64,000 nt of DNA from Dendrophyllia cribrosa (Eukaryota > Cnidaria > Anthozoa > Scleractinia > Dendrophylliidae), in assembly GCA_024195265.1 (NCBI GenBank), contig JAJLRJ010000001.1, forward strand, positions 59,362,289 to 59,426,288, in the 5' to 3' direction. Below the pieces are notes generated by a model. That model was not told the origin of the DNA, searched no databases, and worked only from the letters and a program-made list of their open reading frames with translations. Position numbers and translations under genes: made by a program. Below are positions 16,908 through 28,010 of the stretch, piece after piece (position 1 is the stretch's first letter; each line of letters starts with the position of its first letter).

Positions 16908-17640
16908 CTGACAAATCGACATCACCCACGATCAAAGCCGAAAGTAGAGCTATGTGCTGATGGAACTTCTCAGGTTCATTATTATAGACTAAGCGCGGGA
17001 TCCCTGATGGAAGGACATTTAAAAAAAGTAATCAAGTAAAAAAGCACAATACAACGGTGTGTAGATGTAATAACGGCTTGAAAATAAAACAGTGATCGTG
17101 AATTTTTGTCTGTTTTCTAGTTAAGGGTTTCAAAGAACAAATTTGCCAAAGCAGCTCAGATTTTCACAGGCGAAAAGTGTAACTCATAGCACCACAAGGC
17201 AGTACACCTCAATAGCTTGTGCAGCGTTAATAAACATTAACACAGGAAACTAGGGTTGGTAAGGATTTGATTAGTTCATAGACTCGAATGTGCCATAAAA
17301 GAGAACTGCTCATTAGCTTTTAAAGGTCACAGTTTAGGTATTCATCCATAGACCTAAAAGTTTAAGAAACAGCGCAACAGGCCCTGCAGCTCAATAGCTT
17401 TCCTTTGAATGTTCACATTAGTAGTAGGATTTGGGCTCAAGAACTAGCACTGGAAGGGAAATAGGCTCATGATGCGTTTCGTCTTCGGTATTAATTTTTT
17501 TTTTCACAAATAAATCGACACCTATTTTACTTCTCCGTTAACTCTATCCCGCCCATCAAAATATAATATAGGGCGAACAATTTTGACGCAAGATTTCACT
17601 GTAAATTGCACTGATTCTTCCAAGATACACACATTCTGCT
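16908..17640. other. Lectin 3' region and intergenic DNA
   Basis: GAAAATAAAACAG near 17081-17093 could be the polyadenylation signal. The rest is AT-rich without a coding frame. Confidence 0.4.
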
Positions 17641-17649
17641 GTTCCCTGT

Positions 17650-20325
17650 TTCCTACTCTTCATCGGTTCCTACTGTTCCTCTGTTCTACGTTCCTCTGTT
17701 CCTACCGTTCCCATGTTCCTACCATTCCTACTGTTCCTCCGTTCCTATTGCCCCTCTATTCCTACTGTTTCAACTGTTCCTACTATTCCTATCGTTCCTC
17801 TAATCCTACTGTTCCTCTGTTCCGACTTTTCACTTTTCCTACAGTTCCCACTGCTCTACTGTTCCTACTGTTCCTCTGTTCCTACTGTTCCTCTGTTCCT
17901 ACTGTTCCTCTGTTCCTACTGTTCCTACTACTCCTCTGTTCATACTATTCCTCTGTTCCTACTGTTCCTACTACTCCTCTGTCCCTCTGATCCTACTGTT
18001 CCTACTATTCCTCTGTTCCTTTCTTCCTACTATTCCTCTGTTCCTACTATTCCTGTTCCTACTATTCCTCTGTTCCTACTATTCCTGTTTCTACTGTTCC
18101 TCTGTTCCTACTATTCCTCTGTTCCTCTGTTCCTACTGTTCCTCTGTTCCTACTATTCCTCTGTTCCTACTATTCCTCTGTTCCTACTGTTCCTCTGTTC
18201 CTACTACTCCTCTGTTCCTACTATTCCTCTGTTCCTACTGTTCCTACTATTCCTCTGTTCCTACTATTCCTCTGTTCCTACTGTTCCTCTGTTCCTACTG
18301 TTCCTACTATTCCTCTGTTCCTACTATTCCTCTGTTCCTACTATTCCTCTGTTCCTACTATTCCTCTGTTCCTACTATTCCTACTATTCCTCTGTTCCTA
18401 CTATTCCTCTGTTCCTACTATTCCTACTATTCCTCTGTTCCTACTATTTCTCTGTTCCTACTATTCCTCTGTTCCTACTGTTCCTACTATTCCTCTGTTC
18501 CTACTATTCCTCTGTTCCTACTATTCCTCTGTTCCTACTATTCCTCTGTTCCTACTATTCCTCTGTTCCTACTGTTCCTACTGTTCCTACTATTCCTCTG
18601 TTCCTACTATTCCTCTGTTCCTACTATTCCTCTGTCCCTACTGTTCCTACTGTTCCTCTGTTCCTACTGTTCCTACTATTCCTCTGTTCCTACTATTCCT
18701 CTGTTCCTACTGTTCCTACTATTCCTCTGTTCCTACTATTTCTCTGTTCCTACTGTTCCTACTGTTCCTCTGTTCCTACTGTTCCTACTGTTCCTACTAT
18801 TCCTACTATTCCTACTGTTCCTACTATTCCTACTGTTCCTACTGTTCCTCTGTTCCTACTGTTCCTACTGTTCCTACTGTTCCTACTATTCCTACTATTC
18901 CTCTGTTCCTACTGTTCCTACTATTCCTCTGTTCCTACTATTCCTCTGTTCCTACTATTCCTCTGTTCCTACTGTTCCTACTATTCCTCTGTTCCTACTA
19001 TTCCTCTGTTCCTACTATTCCTACTTTTCCTCTGTTCCTACTGTTCCTACTATTCCTCTGTTCCTACTATTCCTCTGTTCCTACTATTCCTACTATTCCT
19101 CTGTTCCTACTATTCCTCTGTTCCTACTATTCCTACTATTCCTACTATTCCTCTGTTCCTACTATTCCTACTATTCCTACTATTCCTCTGTTCCTACTAT
19201 TCCTACTATTCCTACTATTCCTCTGTTCCTACTATTCCTCTGTTCCTACTATTCCTCTGTTCCTACTATTCTTCTGTTCCTACTATTCCTCTGTTCCTAC
19301 TATTCCTCTGTTCCTACTATTCCTCTGTTCCTACTGTTCCTCTGTTCCTACTATTCCTCTGTTCCTACTGTTCCTCTGTTCCTACTATTCCTCTGTTCCT
19401 ACTATTCCTCTGTTCCTACTACTCCTCTGTTCCTACTGTTCCTCTGTTCCTACTATTCCTCTGTTCCTTCTGTTCCTCTGTTCCTACTATTCCTCTGTTC
19501 CTACTATTCCTCTGTTCCTACTATTCCTCTGTTCGTACTATTCCTCTGTTCCTACTGTTCCTACTATTCCTCTGTTCCTACTATTCCTCTGTTCCTACTG
19601 TTCCTCTTTTCCTACTGTTCCTCTGTTCCTTCTGTTCCTACTATTCCTCTGTTCCTTCTGTTCCTGTTCCTACTATTCCACTATTCTTCTGTTCCTCTGT
19701 TCCTACTATTCCTGTTCCTACTGTTCCTCTGTTCCTACTATTCCTCTGTTCCTTCTGTTCCTACTATTCCTCTGTTCCTACTGTTCCTACTGTTCCTACT
19801 ATTCCTGTTCCTACTGTTCCTCTGTTCCTGTTCCTACTATTCCTCTGTTCCTTCTGTTCCTTTCTTCCTACTATTCCTGTTTCTACTACTCCTCTGTTCC
19901 TACTGTTCCTCTGTTCCTACTATTCCTCTGTTCCTACTATTCCTCTGTTCCTACTATTCCTCTGTTCCTACTGTTCCTCTGTTCCTTCTGTTCCTCTGTT
20001 CCTACTTTTCCTGTGTTCCTACTATTCCTCTGTTCCTACTATTCCTCTGTTCCTACTGTTCCTCTGTTCCTACTATTCCTCTGTTCCTACTGTTCCTCTG
20101 TTCCTACTATTCCTCTGTTCCTACTATTCCTCTGTTCCTACTACTCCTCTGTTCCTACTGTTCCTCTGTTCCTACTATTCCTCTGTTCCTTCTGTTCCTC
20201 TGTTCCTACTATTCCTCTGTTCCTACTGTTCCTCTATTACTACTATTCCTACTGTTCCTCTGTTCCTACTACTCCTCTGTTCCTACTGTTCCTCTGTTCC
20301 TACTATTCCTCCGTTCCTTTTTTTT
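17650..20325 (+). repeat. Pyrimidine-rich tandem array, units TTCCTACTA and TTCCTCTG
   Basis: About 2.7 kb of alternating 9-base (TTCCTACTA or TTCCTACTG) and 8-base (TTCCTCTG) units. The commonest higher-order unit is 17 bases. No unit or junction contains a stop codon on this strand, which creates a spurious frame of 920 codons; the opposite strand is full of TAG. The array has strong strand asymmetry (C+T on plus) and is not a gene. Confidence 0.95.
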
Positions 20326-22285
20326 TTGTTCTGCTGCAACTTTTGTTTATTATGTTCGTATTTTTATTACTTGTTCATACTAAGTGTTAATAATTTAGGC
20401 TTGTTAATTCCACTTCTGCGTTTTACAGTTGCTTTGTTAAGTACCTATCAATCATCACCTATACTGACGAATTAGTTATTTGTTCTCTAAACGTGAGAGG
20501 TTTGTCAAACACTATGAAAAGGCGTGAGACATTTCGATGGCTCAAGATGAAAAAATATGCAATTTATTTTCTTCAAGAAATTAATTGCACTAAAGGTAAG
20601 GAGGTCTTCTAATCTGCTGAATGGGGGTATTCAGCTATATTTAGTAGCTTTTCTAGCGCCAGCGCCGGAGTATGTGTACTTTTCAATAATAGTTTCAATT
20701 TCCAAATTTTGACATCGTTTTCTGACCAGAGGGAAGATTCGTTATAGTAGATATCAAAGCAGAGAATAAGATTTTGACTCTAGTGAATATTTATGCACCG
20801 AATAACGACAATCCTGCTTTCTTCAAAAATGTTCTCAATCAGCTTCTCTCTTTTGACTGCGGTGAGATAGTTCTGGGGGTGACTTTAATTTAGTGCTCGA
20901 TGTCCAAAAAGACAAAAAAGGCGGAAGGCCGGTGACTCACGAGAAGTCGTTAAAAGAAGTTAAGTACATCGCAAATATGTTAGATCTCATAGACATCTGG
21001 CGTATTTTCAATCCAGACGCTAAAAGATTCACCTGGAGGAGAAGAAAACCCGATATACACTGCCGTCTCGACTTCTTTTTGACGAGCTCTAGCTTAAGTA
21101 CAGCAATTACAAAAGCAGATATTTTAACTGGATTCAAAACTGACCATTCTCTAATAACTATCCACCTTGCAAACAATGCAAATCCCAGGGGCCCAGGTTT
21201 TTGAAAGCTGAACACTTCCTTCTTGTTGGACAATGATTATGTCAACTTGATTAAGAACACAATTGCTGAAGTAGAAAATGAATATGTAAACAATAAAGAG
21301 GTTGACGCCGTTCTCTTGTGGGACACCATGAAAATGCAAATAAGAGCAAGCTCACTAAATTACGCAAGGAGAAAGAAAGCTAAAATGAAATCACAAGAGA
21401 CGATCCTAGAATCTGACATATTATCTCTCCAAAAAAGACTTGAAGAAAACTCCCTATCTGAAAACGAAAAAGCCCACATCTACAATGAACTAAATATTAA
21501 GATCCTACAAAGAGAAGAAATATCAAAGCATAAAACCCGAGGAAGTCTCGATGGTACAATGAAGGAGAAAAGAATACAAAATACTTTTTTAGCTTAGAAA
21601 AACGGCACTTTAATAAAAAAACTATCAAACACCTTACCCTGGCGGATAATAGCGTAATTAACATGGATAGTGAGATCTTACAAGAAGCAAAAACCTTCTA
21701 CCAGAACTTATTAATGCTGCATACGAAACAATTTTCTTCCCAGAAGGAAATACTTTGACACAAGATGAGATTGAGCAGAAACAGTGTGAAGGCCCTTTGA
21801 CTGAAATTGAATGTTTTGAAAGCTTAAAATCAATGGAATCAAATAAAAGTCCGGGAAGTGACGGCCTCCCGGCAAAATTCTATAAAGTATTCTGGAATGA
21901 TATCCATCATTACCTACTAAACGCCTTAAACTGTGCACATGCAAAGGGCCTTCTATCAATTACACAAAGGAGAGGATTGATTACCCTCATACCAAAGAAG
22001 AACAAACCTACTAATCTTTTAAAAAACTGGAAGCCTATTACTCTTCTTAACTGTGATTACAAAATAGCAACAAAATCCATTGCTAGTCGATTACGAAAAG
22101 TCCTGCCAAAGATTATCAACAATGACCAAACGGGTTTTCTAAAAAATCGCTTTATTGGGGAAAACATCAGACTTATAGAGAGCATAATAAATTACACAGA
22201 TAATGAGCAAATACCGGGTCTTTTACTGTTCATTGACTTCGAAAAAGCTTTCGATAGTATAGAATGGTCCTTTATAGAGAAAACC
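20326..22285 (+). mobile_element. L1-type non-LTR retrotransposon, broken
   Basis: An endonuclease part is visible from about 20470 (ICSLNVRGL, then FLQEINCTKG) through LDVQKDKKGGRPV and FTWRRRKPDIHCRLDFFL to GFKTDHSLITIHL near 21160. A linker region with coiled-coil character follows. A reverse transcriptase part begins at 21755: NKSPGSDGLPAKFYK, WKPITLLNCDYKIATK, NDQTGFLKNRFIGENIRL and FIDFEKAFDSIEW. Stops and frame changes separate these pieces. The element ends abruptly inside the reverse transcriptase, before the FADD-type catalytic motif, where the pyrimidine array resumes. The domain order and motifs fit the L1/Tx1 group. Confidence 0.85.
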
Positions 22286-22695
22286 CTGTTCCTCTATTCC
22301 TACTGTTCCTCTATTCCTACTGTTCCTTCTGTTCCTCTATTCCTACTGTTCCTCTATTCCTACTGTTCCTCTATTCCTACTGTTCCTCTGTTCCTACTGT
22401 TCCTCTATTCCTACTGTTCCTCTATTCCTACTGTTCCTTCTGTTCCTACTATTCCTCTGTTTCTACTGTTCCTGTTCCTCTGTTCCTACTATTCCTCTGT
22501 TCCTACTATTCCTGTTCCTCTGTTCCTACTATTCCTCTGTTCCTACTGTTCCTACTATTCCTCTGTTTCTACTGTTCCTGTTCCTCTGTTCCTACTATTC
22601 CTGTTCCTCTGTTCCTACTATTCCTCTGTTCCTACTATTCCTCTGTTCCTCTTTTCCCACTGTTCCTACTATTCCTGTTCCTACTGTTCCGTTTT
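22285..22695 (+). repeat. Second block of the pyrimidine tandem array
   Basis: The unit and strand are the same as at 17650-20325, but with more TTCCTCTATTCC variants. It starts directly after the truncated LINE, so the reading frame of the LINE runs on into it. Confidence 0.9.
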
Positions 22696-23280
22696 ATGTA
22701 CTTTTTGTACTTTGCTAAATGTAACAAGCATACCGTTCTGTTATTTACTGATGCTAAGATAATGCTTTTGAACTTTTTATACTACAAATCTTTATCTAGC
22801 TTAATGCATGATGCTAGAAATGGTTCAGCACCACTAAATATCTTAAATTTACTTATAAATACTTCCACTGTTCACTCTTATAATACACAGTCCTCCACTT
22901 CTAATAACTTCTATATCAAAAACTCGAGACTTGAAATACAAAGAAAAGCCTTTTCTAGAATTGGAGCAAAATTATGGAATGAGATACCATGCTTCCTGAG
23001 AGAACTACCAAAACGTTAGTTCAAAAAGAAAATTAAGAATATACTTTTGACTATACTTAAAGATTCAGACATCTATATTTATATTGACGAGATAATCTCT
23101 AAAGTTAAATAAAAAAGAAATTAATTAATATTTGCATAATTCTTTTTCTTTTATCTAAATTCTTAAATTTTTATACATGTAGTTTTGTAAATTAGAGTAG
23201 TTTTATAGAGGGCCACAAGTTTTTTAGCTTTGCTATTTAGTGCAACCCTCTTTAAATAAAGACTTTACTTACTTACTATC
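22696..23280 (+). mobile_element. 3' end of a second LINE (CR1/L2-like)
   Basis: The frame ending at 23019 encodes the C-terminal end typical of CR1/L2-like elements: VHSYNTQSSTSNNFY, SRLEIQRKAFSRIGAKLWNE and IPCFLRELPK. A 3' untranslated part ends in AATAAAGAC and a short ACTT repeat tail near 23265-23277, as in these LINEs. The 5' part is missing. Confidence 0.65.
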
Positions 23281-23482
23281 ACTTGTTTTTCCTTTCTGTT
23301 TCTTCTCTTTTCTGTTGTTTGATCCTTTCTTTTTATTTTAACAAATATAATGTATGTAGCGATTTCTATATAAAAATTACTTAATTAATTTGACTGGCCC
23401 ACCAAGATTAGCTTTTGCTACCTGCAGGCCTGTCTTGTAAATTATATCATAACTGACAAATAAAGACTTTTGTTGTTTGTTG
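23281..23482 (+). mobile_element. LINE 3'-tail fragment
   Basis: A short stretch ends in AATAAAGACTTTTGTTGTTTG, resembling the tail of the preceding LINE end (AATAAAGAC plus a simple repeat). No coding part remains. The next array block starts directly after it. Confidence 0.4.
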
Positions 23483-23645
23483 TCCTACTGTTCCTTTGTG
23501 CCTACTGTTCCTTTGTGCCTACTGTTCCTCTTTTCCTACTGTTCCTCTGTTTCTAATGTTTCTACTGTTCTTCTGTTCCTACTGTTCCTCTTTTCCTACC
23601 GTTCCTCTTCCTACATGTACCATTCCTCCTGTTCCTATTGTTCGT
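23483..23645 (+). repeat. Third block of the pyrimidine tandem array
   Basis: Degenerate units (CTACTGTTCCTTTGTGC, then TTCCTCTTTTCC) on the same strand as the earlier blocks. Confidence 0.8.
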
Positions 23646-24003
23646 AGCCTGCATGGCAGGCGTAAACGGGGAGGGGGGAGGGGGCGCGAAAAAGGAGAGG
23701 GGGAGAAGGGAAGGTACGCCTGCTATAAGAACCGGGCTATTTGCATTAAACCCACAAATTTCCTTGTAATCAAATTACGTCAACTTTCAATACATTCACC
23801 AATAAGATACTGGCACGCGCTCTTACGCATGGACGACTTCACGCGGAAATTTTCTGTTTACTGCCTAGCGCAAATTAGCCAATCAGAGTTTTGCAGCTGC
23901 CAGCGTCCGCAGAAATGAACAAATAGGGGTCTTTATTGCAGGCGTCCTTTCCCTCTCTCCCCAGTTCCCTTCTCCCCGACATCTACATGTACTATGCAGG
24001 CTA
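23646..24003. mobile_element. Foldback (MITE-like) element with TAGCCTGCAT termini
   Basis: It begins TAGCCTGCATGGCAGGCG and ends ATGCAGGCTA. Purine-rich sequence after the left end (GGGGAGGGGGGAGG) mirrors a pyrimidine-rich stretch before the right end. No coding frame. The array resumes just after it (24004-24075). Confidence 0.6.
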
Positions 24004-24065
24004 TATTGTTCCTTCTGTTCCTCTTGTTCATACTGTTCCCATCTAAAGAAACATTCCTACTGTTC

Positions 24066-25340
24066 CTACTGTTTCCTGTCTGCAAGTATTTCCAGCTGTT
24101 CGTTTGAACATCCGTAGAGCCATTTGTCTTCCAGGCCTGATTTCTTGCCATTCAAGACACGCCAGCGTGTATTCCACATATCCGCGCCGACGCATCCCAG
24201 TAGGAGACAGCGATCAGTCGAAGGGTGGATGTCATCACGCCCATGACTCACACGGTGATTGTTGAAGATGGCAGCTGTGCCTTCCTTCAGGACAAACCTT
24301 ATCTGGTTTGCTGGATCATACAGCTTGGAATGAAGAGAAATAAATGCCTCATAAAACTTCTTCATGGTGGAATGATCCTTGAAATGGCTCAATTCCATAC
24401 CAGCTTGTTTGTTTGAGATGTACACTGTTGGGTGTCGTCTCTCTACACGATCAAAAGAAATGATTTCTCTTTCCAGCGTGTTATCATATTGGTAGATATA
24501 GTGCATTGCTGGATCACACTGCTGTGCAACAGTCATTCTTCTTCTTGCAAAACGAACTGGGATGGTGCTTAGAAGCTCATACGCTTCAGGATCTTCGCGA
24601 CGCAATTGCTTGATGACTGAAAGGTTATCTACCCAGTGGTTGAACGTGTCTTGAACTGGTGCAAAATATTTACTGGCAACCAAGCACGATAACCTATTAG
24701 GAGTGTCAAAATAGGCCGTGTCTATGTGGATAGGATGCTTTTCCAGGGCATAAATATCTTGGTCAATCCTCTCTGTGCTCGACTTATCAGCTGATATTGC
24801 AATGGTGTCGGTGGGAAGTGTGCGTTGCTTTTGTTGGCCCACGCAATGAATAATTCCTTCTAACCCCTCTTGACTCGGAGGCACTGCCTCGAAGAAAGCC
24901 ACTCCATATCTAACCAAGTCGGTCAGCCAGCTTTCTAGCTTTGTCATTCGCTCCGAGTAATTGTAGATAGGGAATTTGAAATTCCCATCCCAGAGGGTAA
25001 TCTCCGGTTCCTTGCATAGCGAGACGTTATTTTTCATGTCTTGCGCGCGAAGCCAAGATGCATTAAAGCTACTACGATGGTCTTCCCATTCAACAGTGAC
25101 ATCTTCGCTTCCTTCCTCGTTTGCAGCTCGAACAATTGGCGATTCAGTAGCTATAAAGCGAGCATAATCGTTTTGGTTGTAGATCAATTTATCGGTGAAA
25201 AATTTGGCGTCGCGTACAGAACCACGCAGCCATATGTTGGGAAACTCGCTTTTAGCGCCATCTTGCCAGGTTACTTTTAGCAAGTCTCTGCAGTGAGTTA
25301 AAACTGCTATGCGAAATGGAGCACGTAGAATGGCGGACAT
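24066..25340 (-). CDS. Gamma-butyrobetaine dioxygenase-like protein (TauD/TfdA family), intronless
   Basis: The 424-residue protein has the layout of carnitine-pathway Fe(II)/2-oxoglutarate hydroxylases (BBOX1/TMLHE). An N-terminal DUF971-like domain (LLKVTWQDGAKSEFPNIWLR) is followed by a TauD domain. The iron ligands are H205 and D207 (in IHIDTAYF) and H366 (in RVSHGRD); R368 is near the expected 2-oxoglutarate contact. The family's zinc-binding cysteines after WLR are absent (the sequence reads GSVRDAKFF). Absence of introns, unlike neighbouring host genes, suggests a retrocopy or single-exon paralogue. The stop TAG lies inside the tandem array that abuts the gene. It is divergent from the glutamate receptor gene, 430 bp away. 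Confidence 0.85.
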   Translation of the reverse strand: MSAILRAPFRIAVLTHCRDLLKVTWQDGAKSEFPNIWLRGSVRDAKFFTDKLIYNQNDYARFIATESPIVRAANEEGSEDVTVEWEDHRSSFNASWLRAQDMKNNVSLCKEPEITLWDGNFKFPIYNYSERMTKLESWLTDLVRYGVAFFEAVPPSQEGLEGIIHCVGQQKQRTLPTDTIAISADKSSTERIDQDIYALEKHPIHIDTAYFDTPNRLSCLVASKYFAPVQDTFNHWVDNLSVIKQLRREDPEAYELLSTIPVRFARRRMTVAQQCDPAMHYIYQYDNTLEREIISFDRVERRHPTVYISNKQAGMELSHFKDHSTMKKFYEAFISLHSKLYDPANQIRFVLKEGTAAIFNNHRVSHGRDDIHPSTDRCLLLGCVGADMWNTRWRVLNGKKSGLEDKWLYGCSNEQLEILADRKQ

Positions 25341-25770
25341 CTTCAGTGAGAAATGAAATGTTCCTGGCCGGGTTAGCTGGCCGGGTTACAATGCACACTC
25401 ACTGGACCCATGCTTCACGGTCAAGATGGCGGAATGAAACTGAAATGAGATGTAAAATCATGCAGAAGGAAGACCTGCTGAAAACAATATAATATTCATC
25501 TAACACCTCCGCAGTGGGGAAGAAATTGCTATGGAACGAACGCTATAGCAATAACTTTTAATGGAAGGATCCATGTGACGAAACAAATTTTGAATATGCT
25601 GGCTTGGTGGGGGATCAACTTGTTCTTGGCTTGCTTCCCGTCAGAAATTCAAAGATTGTCATAGATTTTGCAAAGGTTTTATAATAGAGCTGCGAGAGCT
25701 CTACGTTAATTATTACTTTTGACATTGATGTAAGCAAAAGAAAACTCTATTTTATTCAAAATTATTGGCA
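25341..25770. promoter_or_regulatory. Shared upstream region of two divergent genes
   Basis: The 430-bp gap separates the dioxygenase start (minus) from the receptor start (plus). It contains a short tandem GGCCGGGTTA near 25360-25388 and CAAGATGGCGGAATG near 25423. No TATA box is obvious. Both promoters must lie here or extend into the 5' exons. Confidence 0.4.
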
Positions 25771-27930
25771 ATGGATCGCCGATTTCGCTCGACGTTTGCG
25801 GTATGTTTGTTTTTATTCGTCGCTTTTCATTCTCGCTGCAATGGAAACGCAATGGATTCGTTTGGAATAGGAGCAATGCTATCCTCGCCAAAATACGAGA
25901 AAATCTTCCAGGACGCCGTGGACAAAATAAACGCAAATTCAAGCAATCTTCTAAGGACAGCGAGGTTGAATGCAAGTTTCTATGTTCTGAGCCCTAATCC
26001 TATCCGTTCAGCTTTGGATGTTTGCGAAAAACTGATCGCCAAAGGTGTTGTGGCGGTAATTGTTAGTCACCCAAAAGACGAATTGTCGCCGCCAATTTCC
26101 GTGTCCTACGCCTGCAGTTTTTATCAAATTCCTGTCATTGGGATTTCCGCAAGAGAATCTATCTTTTCAGATAAGGTGAAGTGTATATCTTTATCAAATA
26201 AGCTTAAATTAAATAATTCGCAAGAGAAATGAGGTTTAAAATTTAAAACAAAAAAATAAAAATTCAAAATTGAATTTTGTAGAATATTATAAACTCGAAC
26301 AACGTACGTCATATGAAAGTAATCCTTCGTGGCTTTCATTTGTCTATGAATACTTCATGATTTCTATCACAGGATCACACCATACGTGTATCATAAGTTA
26401 ACTTTTATCAAGGTCTTCACTTATATTATAGTGAGAGTACTTTGGCTTTAATTTAAATTATTTTTCTTTTAACTAATAGCCAGTGTTTTGAAATTTTAAA
26501 TTTATTCTGTGGTTCATTTCCAATGCTTCATTAATTACAGGAAATCTGAGGACATTTCAACAGCATATTTATTTGAAACTGAAACAAGGAGAAATTGTTA
26601 TCTCTTTGAGTGAAATTATGACTTTTTAGGTTACAGTAGATACATTGTATACATAACCTGTTATGACATTATTGTGTTTTGTTTTGAAAATATGTAACAA
26701 TTTCTTCAAATTCACAAAGTAGGGCATATGGTTAAATTTACGGTACTTACCAGTGGTGTAAATTTTGATGAGTTTGATGTGGTTTTTAGACCTTTTATTC
26801 TTGACTAGCAGATAATTATATTTGTAAATTTTGTTTTTCCTTCTTTATTTTTGCATGTAAGAAGTTATGTATATATTATAGAATATTGCACTGTGTCACA
26901 TGCAAACATCCCCACTATTTTACCTTGTACATGCATACATTGAAAACAATCTTGCTTGATCTAAATTTTACTCAAATTAAAACAGAAAATGATATTGATA
27001 AGATTTATTTGCATCTTTTTGTGGGACAAGTCTAAAGTTGTAAACAAAAGCCAAAACACAAGCTGTGCAATTAAACAGATATTGAATTTTGCCATCCCTT
27101 ATTATTTTTTACTTACCAGTAACATTACTAAAGGTAATATGCATAGACTGTACTTGTAGGCTTAACAATAGCTGACAATAGCCTATTGTTAAAGTATGCT
27201 AACAATTGAAGGTTACTGGTTACATAACAAATATTTCTTTCTATGTCTACAAGTGGATACAAGCTCATTTCTACTGTTGAGTGAGCTCAGTTCTGTGTGG
27301 CAAATAATGATGAATTTCTCATATAGGCATAGATTACATCATTGGTTTTGTTAGAGTAAGGCTCACATATTTGTTTGATTATGTTCCATTTGGTATTTTG
27401 GGTAGAAAAATTTTTTCCGACAGCACTCAACTTTTCAGGAGCGGTAACTATTATGCAGAGTATGTTGTTCCAGACTTCAGAAGTTACAGTGTATTCATCA
27501 CTTTATTGATTGCTACAGTTCTGTTTTGTGTGGTCAAGGGATGACCACACTAATCAGGCAACTTGTGAGTGTGGTCATCTCTTGACCACACAAAACAGAA
27601 CTGTAGCAATAAAGCGATGAATAACTTCTGAAGCCTGGAACTACATACTCTGCATAATATATACATAGATAATATATATATATAAATTATAGTATATAAC
27701 TAAGTAATGAATTGAAGTCCTCATCGGCTATCAGAGTGCTCAATAGATAAACTAGAGCTATTGATAAATAGATTTGTGGAGTTGGATTTTTCAAAGACAT
27801 TTAATTGCTACTCAGAGTTTCATGCTTCTCGCAACTCTGTTGCCTGATGATTGCTTTGCGAGAAGCATGGAACTCTGAGTAGCAATTAAATGTCTTTGAA
27901 ATAATCCAACTCCACAAATCTATTTATATA

Positions 27931-28010
<80 letters not shown>

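Noticed and set aside
17713..20475. Long open frame as a giant membrane protein gene
   Set aside because: It is entirely composed of 8- and 9-base tandem repeats without stop codons on that strand, with no promoter, no unique domain and no conservation signal; the last part runs into LINE sequence.
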